Assembly: GCA_009823505.1 (NCBI GenBank)
Contig: VZQC01006700.1
Coordinates: 381,202 to 445,201, forward strand
DNA length: 64,000 nucleotides
Reading direction: 5' to 3'
Origin: Rhizomys pruinosus
Lineage: Eukaryota > Chordata > Mammalia > Rodentia > Spalacidae
Shown: positions 11,501-23,487 of the stretch, piece by piece
Numbering within the stretch: the stretch's first letter is position 1
Layout of the letters: the number at the start of each line of letters is the position of its first letter
Position numbers and translations under genes: made by a program
The notes under the pieces: model-generated
Told to the model about the DNA's origin: nothing
What the model saw: the letters and a program-made list of their open reading frames with translations, nothing else
Databases searched by the model: none

Positions 11501-12127
11501 TTGTTTTAGATGTTGAAAGGGCGTAACCAGTAGGTGGCAGTGTAGATCCATTATTTTAAATTTTTTAATGGATAGCCCATAACCTTTGTTGAAATTGAAT
11601 TATGTTTTGTCTGTTTAATATAAATTTACATCTTGAGAAGGAAGGGCCACGTTCCAACTCAGAGGCAATGTTTTTACTGGTATCATGGCTGTTAACATTG
11701 AAATATACTTAGAACACAGGTATACACATCTATACACACGTGTGTGCATGCACATACATACACACATACATACATAATAAAGGTTTATTAGGTTGAGCTG
11801 TAAGGGAAAAAAGCCATATTGATTGATGTTCAATGAGAAACATGAAATTTTTATAATTTGTTACAGGGTTATTTTTACATAATTAGAATAAATGTCCTAG
11901 TGATACATGAAACAGCTGAGATCCATATTCCACCTCTTAGGCCCATTTGCAACCACTTGCCTTCAATGAGCTATACCTAAAGTTTACTATTCTTTCCCTA
12001 TCCTATCCTTTCTGGTTAATTGCCTAAACTCTACCTATGCTATTTACAAATCTAAAGGTTGAGGATTTCCAAATGTAGACAGGCCAAAGTTGTTTGTAGT
12101 TTTGGAACAATCCATCTTGTCTTATTA
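11501..12127. other. No gene recognised
   Basis: AT-rich sequence with a short CA/TG-rich patch at 11718-11778. It could be part of the adjacent retroelement, but I have no matching copy to show it. Confidence 0.4.
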
Positions 12128-12430
12128 TTAAGGACTTTGGAAGAATAATAATAATTATCCATAATCACAACAATAATCACAATACTTATAGCCATCATTA
12201 ATTATTATTAATTATTAATAGTTATTAGTCACAATTATTAATTATGAATAATAATTGTCAATAATAATAGCCAACAACAATGAACAATTTACCACTAGAC
12301 TGAATTTTTATCAATTATTATTAATTATATTTAATAACAATAACTATAACCATTAATAAAAATTACTAATAATAATTAACAATAATCTATCATTAAACTG
12401 AATAATATGCATACTATAAACCCAATTAAA
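12128..12430. repeat. imperfect AAT/ATT-rich cryptic repeat tract
   Basis: About 300 nt dominated by AAT, ATT and AAC trinucleotides in both orientations, with several short self-complementary stretches. No clean period is kept. Confidence 0.75.
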
Positions 12431-14295
12431 AATTGTTAACACTAAGGGGTATAAAACATTTTTTATGAATCGAATCTATTTTTGTTTATAGTTAGCTAAA
12501 TAGATTTAAACCTGTAGAATTATAATGAATTAAAAGCAGGAACTCACATTCACTCACACATACACGCAGCTTGAAGATGGGCTTAAAGGAACATAAAGCA
12601 GTTTTATTCAAAAATTTTCTCATTTAAATATAACCAAAATATCAATTTACGTTGTTAAAGAGACTTTTACCAATGGTCCTTAAAAAAGACAATTTATCAG
12701 AGCAAGTTTGTTTCGTTAGACTTCAAGGCCTGTAAATTCTCCTAGAAATTCATCTATCTTGTTTCCAAAGTGCTGAAATCAAAAGGATGTTACCTAAAAT
12801 CAAAATTTAGTGGGCATGATTTAGATACCATGTGCTCAGTGGGGGCAGCTGATGTGCATGCACAGCAGGCAGGCTTATGGCTTTGTACATGTGGAGAGCC
12901 TGCCTCTGATTTGGTTCAGAGGGAGCATCCAGTGCCTACCAGGCATATGCCTCCTTGCATGGTCACTCCTGCAGGCTATAAAAGCCAGTGACCTCAAGGC
13001 TGAATTTAATATTAAGCCTTAGCAGTTATGTTTGACCTTAAAACAATTTTTCATAATTCTACAGGTTTGAAAAACTTTCTGGTTTTAAATTCCATCCCCC
13101 CAAAGATAGACTCCTGCTGCAGGCTCCTCAAGTTTGGTTCCAATCTTGTTCATATGTAGATTTTTTTCCCGGTAGCTCTCTTAGACCTGAGCACACTTCT
13201 TTCTGTTGTAAACTAAGGCCTTTCACAGAACTGCCCTCCCCCAAGAGCATCCTCTTCCAAATTTCAAACCTTGGTCACTTTTCTCTTAAATTTTATATAC
13301 AAAATCTGTTTTTAGTTAAAAGTGTGTTGCTCTCTTCTCTTCTTATGGGTTTTCTCTAAACCTAAAACCTGCCAGCTATTTGTAGATCCAAGTTTGGGAT
13401 TTATTTTAGCTAACAGTAATTCAAATCCATTTCAGCATGCTTAACTTAAAGTGTAATATTTTTACTTAACCCTGGATACCCTAGATATGATTGACTTAAT
13501 TTTATTTTGCTCCTTTTAAATGTGTTTCACCTAAAAAATATCTTCTCATGGAATTCTAGATCACACGTGGTCTGAGCTCTGGCCAGGAGTTTGAGGTGTA
13601 CTAGTCAGGAATAACTGACATGTAGCCTCATACTCAATACAAATTGTCCAGTTCTGTTTCTCTGTTAATTGCCATCTGTTGCACAAAGAAACTCTTCTGG
13701 TGAGTGTTGAGAGATTCATTGATCTATTGATCTATCAATAAGCCATTAGTAGTCGGTTTAATATAACTATTGAGTGGAAAAGTACTATTAGATTTTTCCC
13801 CTGTGCCCTATGTTCTTTCTTGCCTCAGGTTCCTAAGCCTGATATCAGTGTCAGATATGGGCTTCATCCTAAGAGCCAGACATTAAATCAAATTAGACAG
13901 TGGTTTGTTGCCCCACTATTACACCAGTAGGCATAACTACTCTAGTTGGAATATTAGTGTACAGGGTTATTTTTTGCTTCTGGTAGAACACATAGCACTT
14001 TCCTTTACTATGGATGCTATCCAGTCTAAAGGGTAGGAAGTCAGCACCATCTTGATCAAATGATGCTATTTTTAAGTATTTGTCTAGTGAAATAGCTGGG
14101 ACCAGAATGCAGATACCCTGGTATATGTACTGGTGTCTATTTCATCATATCACACTTTTGCATTGGTTGGATTGCCCAGTAACCTGATTAGTTTGGTTAA
14201 GCACTGGACAAATGAATATGTCTAGAGTTCTATTATGGTTGAAAAAAATGCACATCAGGATATTGAAAAAGTCTGAAATAGTTTTCAATTAAAAG
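12431..14295. other. No gene recognised; possible LTR-like sequence at its start
   Basis: 12541-13100 includes CTATAAAAGCC near 12974 and a TTTTATTC site near 12602, as an LTR might. I could not align it to the other LTR-like copies. The rest is unrecognised. Confidence 0.35.
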
Positions 14296-14306
14296 AAAAC
14301 CCAGAA

Positions 14307-14463
14307 GCCGGGTGTGGTGGCTCACGCCTTTAATCCTAGCACTTGGGAGGCAGAGGCAGGCTGATCTTTGTGAGTTCAAAGCCAGCCTGGTCTACAGAGT
14401 GAATTTCAGGACAGCTGGGAATAAAGGGAGACCCTGTCTCAAAAGACAAAAAAACAAAAACAA
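14307..14463 (+). repeat. B1 SINE, sense, with target-site duplication
   Basis: Full B1 from GCCGGGTGTGGTGGCTCACG to an A-rich tail. AAAACCCAGAA occurs at 14296-14306 and 14464-14474, marking the insertion. Confidence 0.95.
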
Positions 14464-14474
14464 AAAACCCAGAA

Positions 14475-14889
14475 CCCAGAGGAATCATTCTTGCTTTAAT
14501 ATGAGAGATCTAATTTTATAATTTTTTTAGCATTTTTATTCTTAACTCTATTAAAATTTATCTAAATAAACCAAATTTCTGGTTGGAATTAGTGCCTAAT
14601 TTGGTCCAGTGTTATCTAAGGACAATTTTTTCACTCTAACCCAAAGAAAAGGGATGTACCTCCCTCATTATCTCTGCTGAATGCATATTAGAAAGCTAGC
14701 ACTATTGCAGCACTCTTGTGAACATGAGGAATCCTGCCACCCCTTCATGCTTAATTAAGTAATCTTTGACATTTTGATCAATGTAGATAAAAAAAACTTC
14801 AGTTTATTTAAATTGTGGCAACCAAAGTTTCAGTTATAATTGGTTTTATTTAGATACTAATACATTTCTGGGAAGAAAGTTTTCTACTA
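14475..14889. other. No gene recognised
   Basis: AT-rich sequence between the B1 and an L1 3'UTR fragment. No repeat was recognised. Confidence 0.5.
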
Positions 14890-15440
14890 AGTTTTCTTTT
14901 AAAATATTTTATTTATTTATTTTTAATTAATTAATTAATTTTTATTGAATTACTGTATATTTCATATGTAGCATTTCAATCAGTCTTAATCTTCTTTATA
15001 CCTGCTTTTTCACTGGCACACACCCCCCCCCCTTCTGGAGTTCATACATTCTGTCATGTGTGTTAGGGTCTAATGTACCAAAGTAAACTCTGGGTCATTC
15101 CTCAGTGCACATTCATTCATTGAGCTTTAGTCAGCCTGTCAGAGTCCCTCACTTAAAGAAGGCCAGTTCTTCCTCACCCAATAGTAATAAGTGTCCAAGG
15201 CTGCTTCAGCTAAGATTGGGTTCTGCTCCCCATTATGCGATTCCATGATGAGTTTTCGTCTGGCTGAACTTGCATGGTTCTTGTGCATGCTGACCTTATG
15301 CTATTATAGGATTATATGAGTAGGGTCCCAGGAGCTTGTAGAATTGTAATTTCATGAGTTCTTATATGACCTCCCAGGCTCTTACAATCTTTCTACCTCT
15401 CTCTTCCACAATGTTCCCTGAGCCCTGGGTGAATAAATGA
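14890..15440 (-). mobile_element. L1 3'UTR, antisense
   Basis: Shares the blocks CTGAACTTGCATGGTTCTTG, CTTACAATCTTTC and CTCTTCCACAATG with the antisense L1 3'UTR at 48913-50215. Includes a C-run at 15022-15031. Confidence 0.65.
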
Positions 15441-15586
15441 ATATAGGTGACCTGTCCATGGACCCACACTCTGTGGATTACTAATTTTCACTGTGTGACC
15501 ATTTCTCCAAAGGGAAACCACACTATGACAAGATGTTCTGGAGGTACCACTATGTTAGTAATTTCTAAAAAGAAAATGTTACCCAA

Positions 15587-15825
15587 GGGCTGGAGAGATG
15601 GCTCAGTGTTTAAAAGCACTGAATGCTCTTGCAGACAACCTGGTTTGGAACCCAATACTTACATGAGGGCTAACATCCATCCATCACTCCAGTTTCAGTA
15701 GATCTGATGTCCTATGATTATGTCTGGAGACTTTGAATGGCATAGGTGTACTTGAATGCATGCAGAAAAATCACATATATACATGAAATAAAAAATAAAT
15801 TTTAAAATATTTAATAAAGAAAAAC
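15587..15825 (+). repeat. B2-type SINE, sense
   Basis: The head GGGCTGGAGAGATGGCTCAG is followed by the tRNA-like part with its CTCTTGCAGA box and an A-rich tail with AAATAAA. Confidence 0.88.
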
Positions 15826-15965
15826 CCACACAAGTTGTCTGTCACTTGTTTTTGTTTCAAAATGCAACATGAAAAATCATAAATTCATTCTGCTTATGTC
15901 TTATACTCAAAGAAGTGAGAGTAAAGTTCCCAAACTAAATTATTAAAAAAAAAAAAAAAAACACT

Positions 15966-16125
15966 TTGAGCTAGGTGTGATAGTACACATTTTTGATGTA
16001 AGCACTCAGGAGACAGAATCAGACCTCTGTCAGTTTGAGTCTAGCCTGGTCTATATAACAAATTCCAGGATAGCCAGGGCTACATAGTGAGACCCTGTCT
16101 CAAAAAAGTAAAAAAAAAATACAAT
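15966..16125 (+). repeat. B1 SINE, sense, diverged
   Basis: GAGCTAGGTGTGATAGTACA through GAGACCCTGTCTCAAAA. A run of A immediately precedes it at 15944-15961. Confidence 0.85.
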
Positions 16126-16224
16126 CTAATAAAAATAAAATGTATAATCAATAAATAAGCCACTAGCACTATAAATGTTCAATATAAATGCATATACAAA
16201 ATAACTAAATGTTTCTGCCCAATG

Positions 16225-16440
16225 GGTATTCTTTTTATTTTATTTCATATATGTGAGTGTATTGCCCACATATTGTGCACCCTGGTCATGCAAAGCTTGC
16301 AGAGGACAGAAGGCAATGCATTCCCCTGGAACTTGAGTTAGAGACAGTTGTTAACCTCTGCGTGGATGCTGGGAATTGAACCTTGGTCCACTTTAAGAGA
16401 AGCCAGTGTTCTTAACCATTGAACCATCTCTCCAGCATCC
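16225..16440 (-). repeat. B2/B3-type SINE, antisense
   Basis: Antisense body with ATTCCCCTGGAACTTGAGTT, ending at the complement of the tRNA-like head, AACCATCTCTCCAGC. Confidence 0.85.
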
Positions 16441-16483
16441 CCTTTGGCATTATTACTTGCATTTACATTACAAATCTAATTTT

Positions 16484-16492
16484 ATTTATTTT

Positions 16493-16523
<31 letters not shown>

Positions 16524-16672
16524 TTGTCTTTTCGAGACAGTGTCTCCCTGTAGCCCCAGCTGTCCTGGAACTCACTCTGTAGACCAGGCTGGCCTTGAAC
16601 TCACAAAGATCTGCCTGCCTCTGCCTCCCAAGTGCTAGGATTAAAGGCGTGTGCCACTATGCCTGGCATAAA
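16484..16672 (-). repeat. B1 SINE, antisense, with (ATTT)n tail
   Basis: The (TTTA)n run to 16525 is followed by a full antisense B1 from CTTTTCGAGACAGTGTCTCC to GTGCCACTATGCCTGGC. Confidence 0.94.
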
Positions 16673-18892
16673 TCTAATTTTAAAATGTCAATATGATACA
16701 TATTAAACATTTCTGATCATTAAAATTTTTTGATCCACTGTAGACAATTCCAATGTAAGACTGAGGAATTATGGCTGTAACTTCTCTTGGCCAACTTGTC
16801 CTATTATAAACCCATAAAATTCTAACAGAGTCTTTTGACAGGTTCTTATGTTATTGTGTTTAGAAAGTTTGCTATGAATTGATCTTCTTTTCTTTAAAAG
16901 TGTTCCTCCAGCATATTTCTGATTAAGAAAAATTTGTGCACTTACTGAGCCAATTGTATTTTCATCCTCCCATTAATCCATGATTAATATAGAACAAGTG
17001 AAGCACTTTATTTGTTCAAGTGCTAATTTTGATGTGGACAGCTCCCCATAGTCTGTACACTTTTGCTAGTTGATATTCCAAAGCAAAAGTAATTTAGCAA
17101 TAATGAAGATTAACTGTAAATACTTGCCTCAAAACTGACTGAATAAGGCTAAAGGAAGAAAAATGCAAGATATTTCACTTATTCATCTGATAGTGGCTTC
17201 CTGTTCTAAAATATCATGCACAGGCATATTGTTATGAATATTCAAAGATTTTTAATGGCTTAATAATTTTTCTTCCTTTGTTTCTAGGAACAGTAGTCAT
17301 AACACACATTGAAATAGAGGATCACAGTTGTCAAAAGCAGATAAAGTAATGCATAATTTGACAATTTCTCTGTCTTCTATAAAATCAACAAAGACCACCC
17401 ATCAAGAGAAGAGAGATTCCCATCTGTTTATTACCAACGAAATAGCCTAGAACTTACATAGTATGAACTGCCCTGATTACAGGTCAACAACAGCTTAAAG
17501 TAAAACTCAACAAGAGCACGTTTCACTCCCTTTGTTCTTCTGACTGCAAAGAAATTGACTGTTGATTTATAAACAAAACATGAAGAAAAGAAGAAGTTGG
17601 TTCTGCTCATCTTATTTTTGATTCCCATAAGTGATGGTTTAGCTGGCAAGAATCTCATCTCCTTGTAGAAGCACATTCTTCCCGTTGTCACTAGGTCTAA
17701 CCTTTAGGATATTGACCTCTACAGAAGGTATTATCTGAGGTTCCTACCTTGCATGTAAACAATGAGTATCACTGATGGGAGTTTGAAAGCAAGAGATTGA
17801 GACTGATTGTTTATTCCATCTCCTTTCTGTTTTTTTAACTGTGTATGATTTTTGTGTTGGGGGTGGTTGTTCAGTTTTCTCACTTTATTTTCAGGGGTGC
17901 ATTAAACATTTACAGCTCTTATGGAATGATCCATTTTGCATGGTTTAGACTTTAATGAAAGCTGCTGTTGGAAGACCCCTCTCTTTCCTCACATGAGCTA
18001 GGTAATGGCTGTTTTTCATTGTTAATCCCTGAGTGCATCACCATTTCTTATGATTGAATTAGCCATGTCCACATCTCTGTAGTCTCCTTAATAGTTCCCT
18101 TCAGTGCAGGTATGCTAATATGTGTTCTGAAGGAAACAGACAACAAATTCAAGAGGTCCAACTAAATAGCACAGGAAAACATAAAAAGCTGTTTCATTTT
18201 TATTTATTAAGGCACAGTGCACTATTTCTCAAAAAAGAACATTTCCTAAGGATAACGATCTCTCACTGAATATTCTTCCCTTTTCCATTCTTGGGAGATA
18301 AATATAAGATACAGTGTCACTCAACTTGTGATGGTTTCATTTATGATTTTGAACTTTGTAGCACTCTGAAAATGAAATGTATTTAGTAGAAACCATTTTC
18401 AATTTTGACCTTTTATCTAATCCAACAATACTCAGTAGAATATTCTCAGGAACTGCTAGGTGGAAACAGCAGGATACAAGTTCCTGTCATCTACAAATCA
18501 CCAGGATAAATCTACAATCTACTACTCTGTGTTGTGTTCCTAGGCTATGATGCTTGGTAATTATCTGCTATTCATTTTCATCTAATGATATGATATACTT
18601 ATGGTGGGTGTCTTGGATCATAACCTCATTATTAATCACATAGCATCTGTACAGGCAAGTTCAGCCATTTTCTCTTGCTATTTCATATGCATCTTACGAT
18701 AGTCACATGCTCTATACAGAGCTAGGCACTTTGTAAGGATAATACTTGCACAAGCTGCGATTTTATCCTTTACTTCTCAGAAACGTGTAACATCAAGAGG
18801 TGGACACACAAAGGATGTTCTAGTGACAAACTTGATACTTTTTTTTCAGAGTATAGAATTTTCAAACTTTATAGAGACAAATTTTCTTTTGG
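16673..18892. other. No gene recognised
   Basis: About 2.2 kb without a recognised repeat. Around 17590-17690 a plus-strand frame reads like a secretory signal peptide (KKLVLLILFLIPISDGLAG) but has no in-frame ATG and soon meets a stop. Confidence 0.5.
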
Positions 18893-18985
18893 TGGTCTTT
18901 TCGAGACAGGGTCTCCCTGTAGCCCCAGCTGTCCTGGAACTCGCTCTGTAGACCAGGCTGGCCTTGAACTCACAAAGACCACACC
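18893..18985 (-). repeat. partial B1 SINE, antisense
   Basis: TCTTTTCGAGACAGGGTCTC to GAACTCACAAAGACC. It lacks the outer part of the 5' half. Confidence 0.9.
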
Positions 18986-19412
18986 TGGTTATAGCGACAA
19001 TTCTATAATTTGCAAAATAGCATAGGCTCCTTTGCATATTACATACAGTACAGTCAAATGCAGCACTGTTTGAGACACAGGTAGAAAGACAAGCTCCCTT
19101 GATAATTTCTACTGTGAGAAAGTGACAGATTTTTCCACTGTTACTGTTTATTACTACAATATAGTCATGCAAGATACACAATGATGATAATTCAGTATCA
19201 CTGTCTTTGAATTCTATTGATATTACATAATTATGTGACATTAAACAAGGTTTCAGAAGCTATATTGTTAGATATTTAAGGAGACAGTAAAATAAAAAAG
19301 AAAACAGACAATATAACAAAGTGGAAGCTGGATACTAGGCATGAAAGGTACAGTGTTTGTGGGGTCAGCTGGGAGGCGGGTGAAGAAGTAGTATCTAATG
19401 AATCAACCATAA

Positions 19413-19450
<38 letters not shown>

Positions 19451-20999
19451 CTCTATATGAAAATCTGTTAGTTTTTAAGCTAACTAAAACATAAAATATT
19501 TTTAAATCAAGAAATATTCTCTTACCACTCACTCCAGATTTCTTCCTTCAGACATTGATAGACATTGTAAGCTCTTTAACTGAAAAGAAAATGTTCATTG
19601 ATCATCTATTAAATCCAAGTTTGGGGTAAAATATATCTTTTAATTAGCAATAAGAATTAATAGTTAAGTATGAAGAAATCTACAGTGATAATCCAATCAC
19701 CAGTTGTAGTATCTTAAGCATAGTTTCTGGTTATTACTCAATGAAAGATCCAATATGTTCTGTTAGTACTGTTTTGCTAGTGAATAAACTAAAAAATATT
19801 TTATAACTTTTACATTTCAACTGTATAATGAGATTTCTTACTTTGGTTGAAATCACAAACTACCAAGATGTACGCATATAATGACTAGTGTTTGAATATT
19901 TATACCTTTAAAGGATTGATATGTAGCTCCAGGTAACCACATAGACTTGTACAAATATTTCCCCAGAAATTTAAATTTTGCCATCTGTTAGCTATATTGT
20001 GACTAATTAACAAATTCACAGCATTTGGCAACAATCTGAGACACTGAGAAACATTCAAAGCTATTTTAATACACTGGATTTTCATCATGAAAAGCTATAG
20101 ATTTAAAAGTTTTTCACAGCACTTGCTGTTTTGATATTTTTTATTCCTTACTTTCACATTAAAAAGGAAACTAATATTTTAAAGAAAAATAAGTTTATGT
20201 CATTTTACCCTTATATATTTGCCTCAGTATTGCAGACTAGGAAAATCCCATGCCAAGTGTCAAAAATGCCAATAGATAGCCCATGTAAATGAGAGTTGTT
20301 ATTAACCCTTTTTAGAGAATGAAGCTATGGCTTGGAAAGTTTCAGAGTCTGGTTCATGCACCTACAGTACTAAGCCATAGAATTAAGTTCTTAAACACTG
20401 TCTTTGAGTAAGGAATGATTTACTAATCCAGCAGCATTCAAAACCAGAGGATGTTCAGAAAGCTTTTCTGTGAAAGGTAGGCTTCAAGTCATCATAGGCA
20501 AAGGAGGAAGTGAGCTACAGAAATTGCTGAGTTGGTAATAACTCCACAATTACCTTAATTGAAAGACATAGTCTGATCAGTTGACAACATGGAACTAGCT
20601 TAGGCTCATGTGCTTTATTGGCTGAGGCATGTGTATTTGTTACAATATATGCTTCCAAGGTAGGATGTTAGTCTCTTTACATACTAAATTAAGTGGGAGT
20701 GTATTATTTGAGAACTCAAGTATGGAAACTTTCCCACTACAAAAGGTAAATTAAATTAAGAATTGTGTAAGCAATGAGTGTCACAAAAGAGAGTACAGAA
20801 ATCCTAAAAAGTAATTTAACATTTAGCTACTTCAAGCCCCAAATAAATGCTTTACCAATGTCATCGGCAAAATAATATTGAAAGAAGAATGCAGATTAAG
20901 TGATGATTTCCTCATCCCATTTCTGAGAATCTGATTCAATGAATCTAGTATATTTCAGAAAACAAGGAGCTGAGTCCTTACATTGCATAATGAGATACA
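18986..20999. other. No gene recognised
   Basis: About 2 kb of AT-rich sequence, broken only by the (TA)n tract at 19415-19449. No coding content was recognised. Confidence 0.5.
19415..19449. repeat. (TA)n microsatellite
   Basis: About 17 TA dinucleotides. Confidence 0.97.
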
Positions 21000-21706
21000 A
21001 GACAGCCTACCACTTGGCCCAGTCATACCACTTCTGGATATATACCCACAAGAATCATCCTACCTAGAGATACATGCACATCTATGTTAATTGCAGCTCT
21101 TTTCACAAGAGCTGGAAACAACCCATATCCCTTAACCAAGGAGTGGGTAAAGAAAATGTGGTACATCTACATAGTGGAATTCTATGTAGTGGTAAAGAAA
21201 GATGACATCATGAACTTTGCAGGTAAATGAATGGATCTAGAAGCCATTGTGTTAAGTGAAGTAACAGATTCCCAGAAAAACAAATGATGTATTGTTTCCT
21301 TTATCTGTGGATCCTAGCACCAAATCTCTATTTGTAAGGCAAACTGAATAATTATTCTTTTCTTTCTTTTTTAGTAAGTATAATACTTGATGTTACTCAT
21401 CAACTTGCTATGTAATGTAGGGATGGTAAGTAATATTTTTTCTTTATCTGCATGCAATTCTGCTGTTAAAATGTGAATCCCTAAACATGTTTTGGCATTA
21501 ACCTATAGTCATAATTTTGGTATATGTGTGGCATGTGTATATACATATTTAGAGTGATAAAAATTAGAAGGAACAACAGCAACAACAAAAGACTGGGTCA
21601 AAGAACTGACTAAAACAGTAAACTTCTGCACTGAAAACTTTAAAAATGTCTGAGAAAAAGATGCAAGACATGTATGGAAGAATCCATGAGTTATAACAGG
21701 ATGGGG
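21000..21706 (+). mobile_element. L1 ORF2 3' end and 3'UTR
   Basis: Sense remnant starting near the coding sequence for the P-S-Y-H-x-x-P part of the ORF2 C-terminus. It includes GTGGTACATCTACATAGTGG and TTTGCAGGTAAATGAATGG, where a stop interrupts the frame. The 3'UTR contains the AAGATGCAAGACATGTATGG block shared with 55441. Confidence 0.88.
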
Positions 21707-21960
21707 GGTGACTGGAGAGATGGCCTAGCGGTTAAGAGCACTGACTGCTCTTGCAGAGGACCCAAGTTCGATCCCCAACACCCACACGGCAGCTAAGAAC
21801 TGTAACTCCAATTCCAGGAGAACTCCAGTTCTAGGGGTGTCCGACACCCTCTTCTGACCTCCATGGCATTGCACAACACGGGTGCACAGACCTACATACA
21901 GACAGTACAGTCAAATAAATAAATAAATAAATAAATAAAATATTCTTTAAAAATTAAAAA
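21707..21960 (+). repeat. B2-type SINE, sense, in L1 3'UTR
   Basis: Complete head-to-tail copy from the GACTGGAGAGATGGCC head to an (AAAT)n tail at about 21915-21940. It splits the L1 3'UTR. Confidence 0.92.
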
Positions 21961-22090
21961 GAAAAATAACAGGGTGAGGGACAAGGAAGGGGAAATGGGT
22001 CTAAATTTGATTAAGAAATGTTAAGGTGGGGGACACGGGTCTAGATTTGATAAAAAAAATATATAAATAAATAAATTTTAAAAAATGTAT
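21961..22090 (+). mobile_element. L1 3'UTR end with internal repeat
   Basis: The L1 3'UTR phrase GGGTCTAxATTTGAT appears at about 21998 and again at about 22037, a local duplication, followed by an A-rich tail. Confidence 0.7.
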
Positions 22091-22345
22091 GGGGCTGGAG
22101 AGATGGCCTAGAGGTTAAGAGCGCCGACCGCTCTTACAGAGGACCCGGGTTCGATCCCCAACACCCACTTGGCAGCAGAGAACCGTCTGAAACTCCAATT
22201 CCAGGAGAACTCAGTTCCAGGGGAATCCGACACCTTCTTCTGACGTCCGCGGCATTGCACGACGCGGGTGCACAAACTTGCATGCAGACAGTACATTCAC
22301 ACACATACAGAAATAAATAAAATTAATAAAAAAATCTTTTAAAAA
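22091..22345 (+). repeat. B2-type SINE, sense, second copy in the same L1
   Basis: GGGGCTGGAGAGATGGCC head, CpG-rich body and an (AATAAA) tail. The L1 3' terminal words resume after it (GAAATGCACAAAACTTC). Confidence 0.92.
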
Positions 22346-22380
22346 TGTTGTACGAAATGCACAAAACTTCGATAAAAAAA

Positions 22381-23024
22381 GGAAAAGAGAAAAAGGTTCA
22401 TATTTCGAAAAATAATTAGTCACCAAATTTGCATATATCCAAGATAAAGAAACATTTTGATTTAAATTTGCCTAAGCCACAAAACATTTTCTGAGATTTC
22501 CACACATGAATATTTGAATTATTTGTTGAAAGGGAATAAAAGACAAAGGCAACAAAAGATGAATATGTACCCAGAAAAACCCTAGTTCTGCTTCAAAGAC
22601 TATCCCATTTATGAGAAAAAACATCACTTATGTTGAAGTTTTCTCACTTTGGTCCTTCCCACCACTACTATGATGAAGCTCATAATCTCACTAAGGCTAA
22701 CTTGGTGAGTCATCATTTGCTTCTCCTGGGTTTAGAGTGCCAGCTTAGTTGGTCTTCATATAAGAACAATAGCAAGTATCCATGATCCTCTGATAGTCTC
22801 TTTCTATGTGATTCTGTCACATTTTGAGGTTGAAATATATTCCCTCAGCAAAGTACATCCATTTTCTCCATTGTATACTATGAGAAATTTCAGAAGAAAT
22901 CAGCTTCACTTTGATTTTATGTTTAGGTTACAGGCCTCTAATTATTCCTGCTTTTCTAAATACCTATGGAAACTATTGCCTCCAAGATATTTAACTATTT
23001 CTACTCTCCAAAATTCTACCTGTC
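22381..23024. other. No gene recognised
   Basis: AT-rich sequence between the L1 tail and the stacked B1 copies. No coding content was recognised. Confidence 0.5.
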
Positions 23025-23028
23025 AATT

Positions 23029-23031
<3 letters not shown>

Positions 23032-23063
<32 letters not shown>

Positions 23064-23206
23064 TATTATTGAGACAGGGTCTCCTTTAGTTCCACCTGGC
23101 CTGGAGCTCTCTATGTAGACCAGGCTGGCCTTGAACTCACAGTGAACCTCCTGCCTCTGCCTCCAAGTGCTAGGATTAAAGGCATGCACAACCATGTGTG
23201 GCATGC
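23032..23206 (-). repeat. B1 SINE, antisense, first of three at one site
   Basis: Starts with a T run to 23062, then a full antisense B1. It is preceded by AATTCCATTTT at 23025, and the same word follows at 23207. Confidence 0.93.
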
Positions 23207-23210
23207 AATT

Positions 23211-23213
<3 letters not shown>

Positions 23214-23241
<28 letters not shown>

Positions 23242-23376
23242 GTCCGGGTCTCCCTATAGCCCCAGTGTCCTGGAAACTCACTCTGTAGACCAGGCTGGCC
23301 TTGAACTCACAAAGATCTGCCTGCCTCTGCCTCCCCAAGGTGCTAGGATAAAGGCGTGCACCACCACACTGGCAGC
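23214..23376 (-). repeat. B1 SINE, antisense, second of three
   Basis: T run to 23241, then antisense B1 to CCACCACACTGGCAG. Flanked by AATTCCATTTT (23207) and GATTCCATTTT (23377). Confidence 0.93.
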
Positions 23377-23383
23377 GATTCCA

Positions 23384-23476
23384 TTTTTTTTTTTTTTTTT
23401 TTTTTGTCTTTTTGAGACAGAGTCTCCCTTTAGTACCAGCCGGCCTGGAGCTTACTTTGTAGACCAGGTGGGCTAC
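23384..23476 (-). repeat. B1 SINE, antisense, third of three, 5'-truncated
   Basis: T run to 23405, then only the 3' half of B1 up to GTAGACCAGGTGGGCTAC. AATTCCATTTT follows at 23477. The missing half is the B1 5' end, as expected for incomplete reverse transcription. Confidence 0.9.
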
Positions 23477-23487
23477 AATTCCATTTT

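Noticed and set aside
12970..12985. Gene promoter with TATA box (CTATAAAAGCC)
   Set aside because: No transcript structure follows; it may be an LTR relic or chance in AT-rich DNA.
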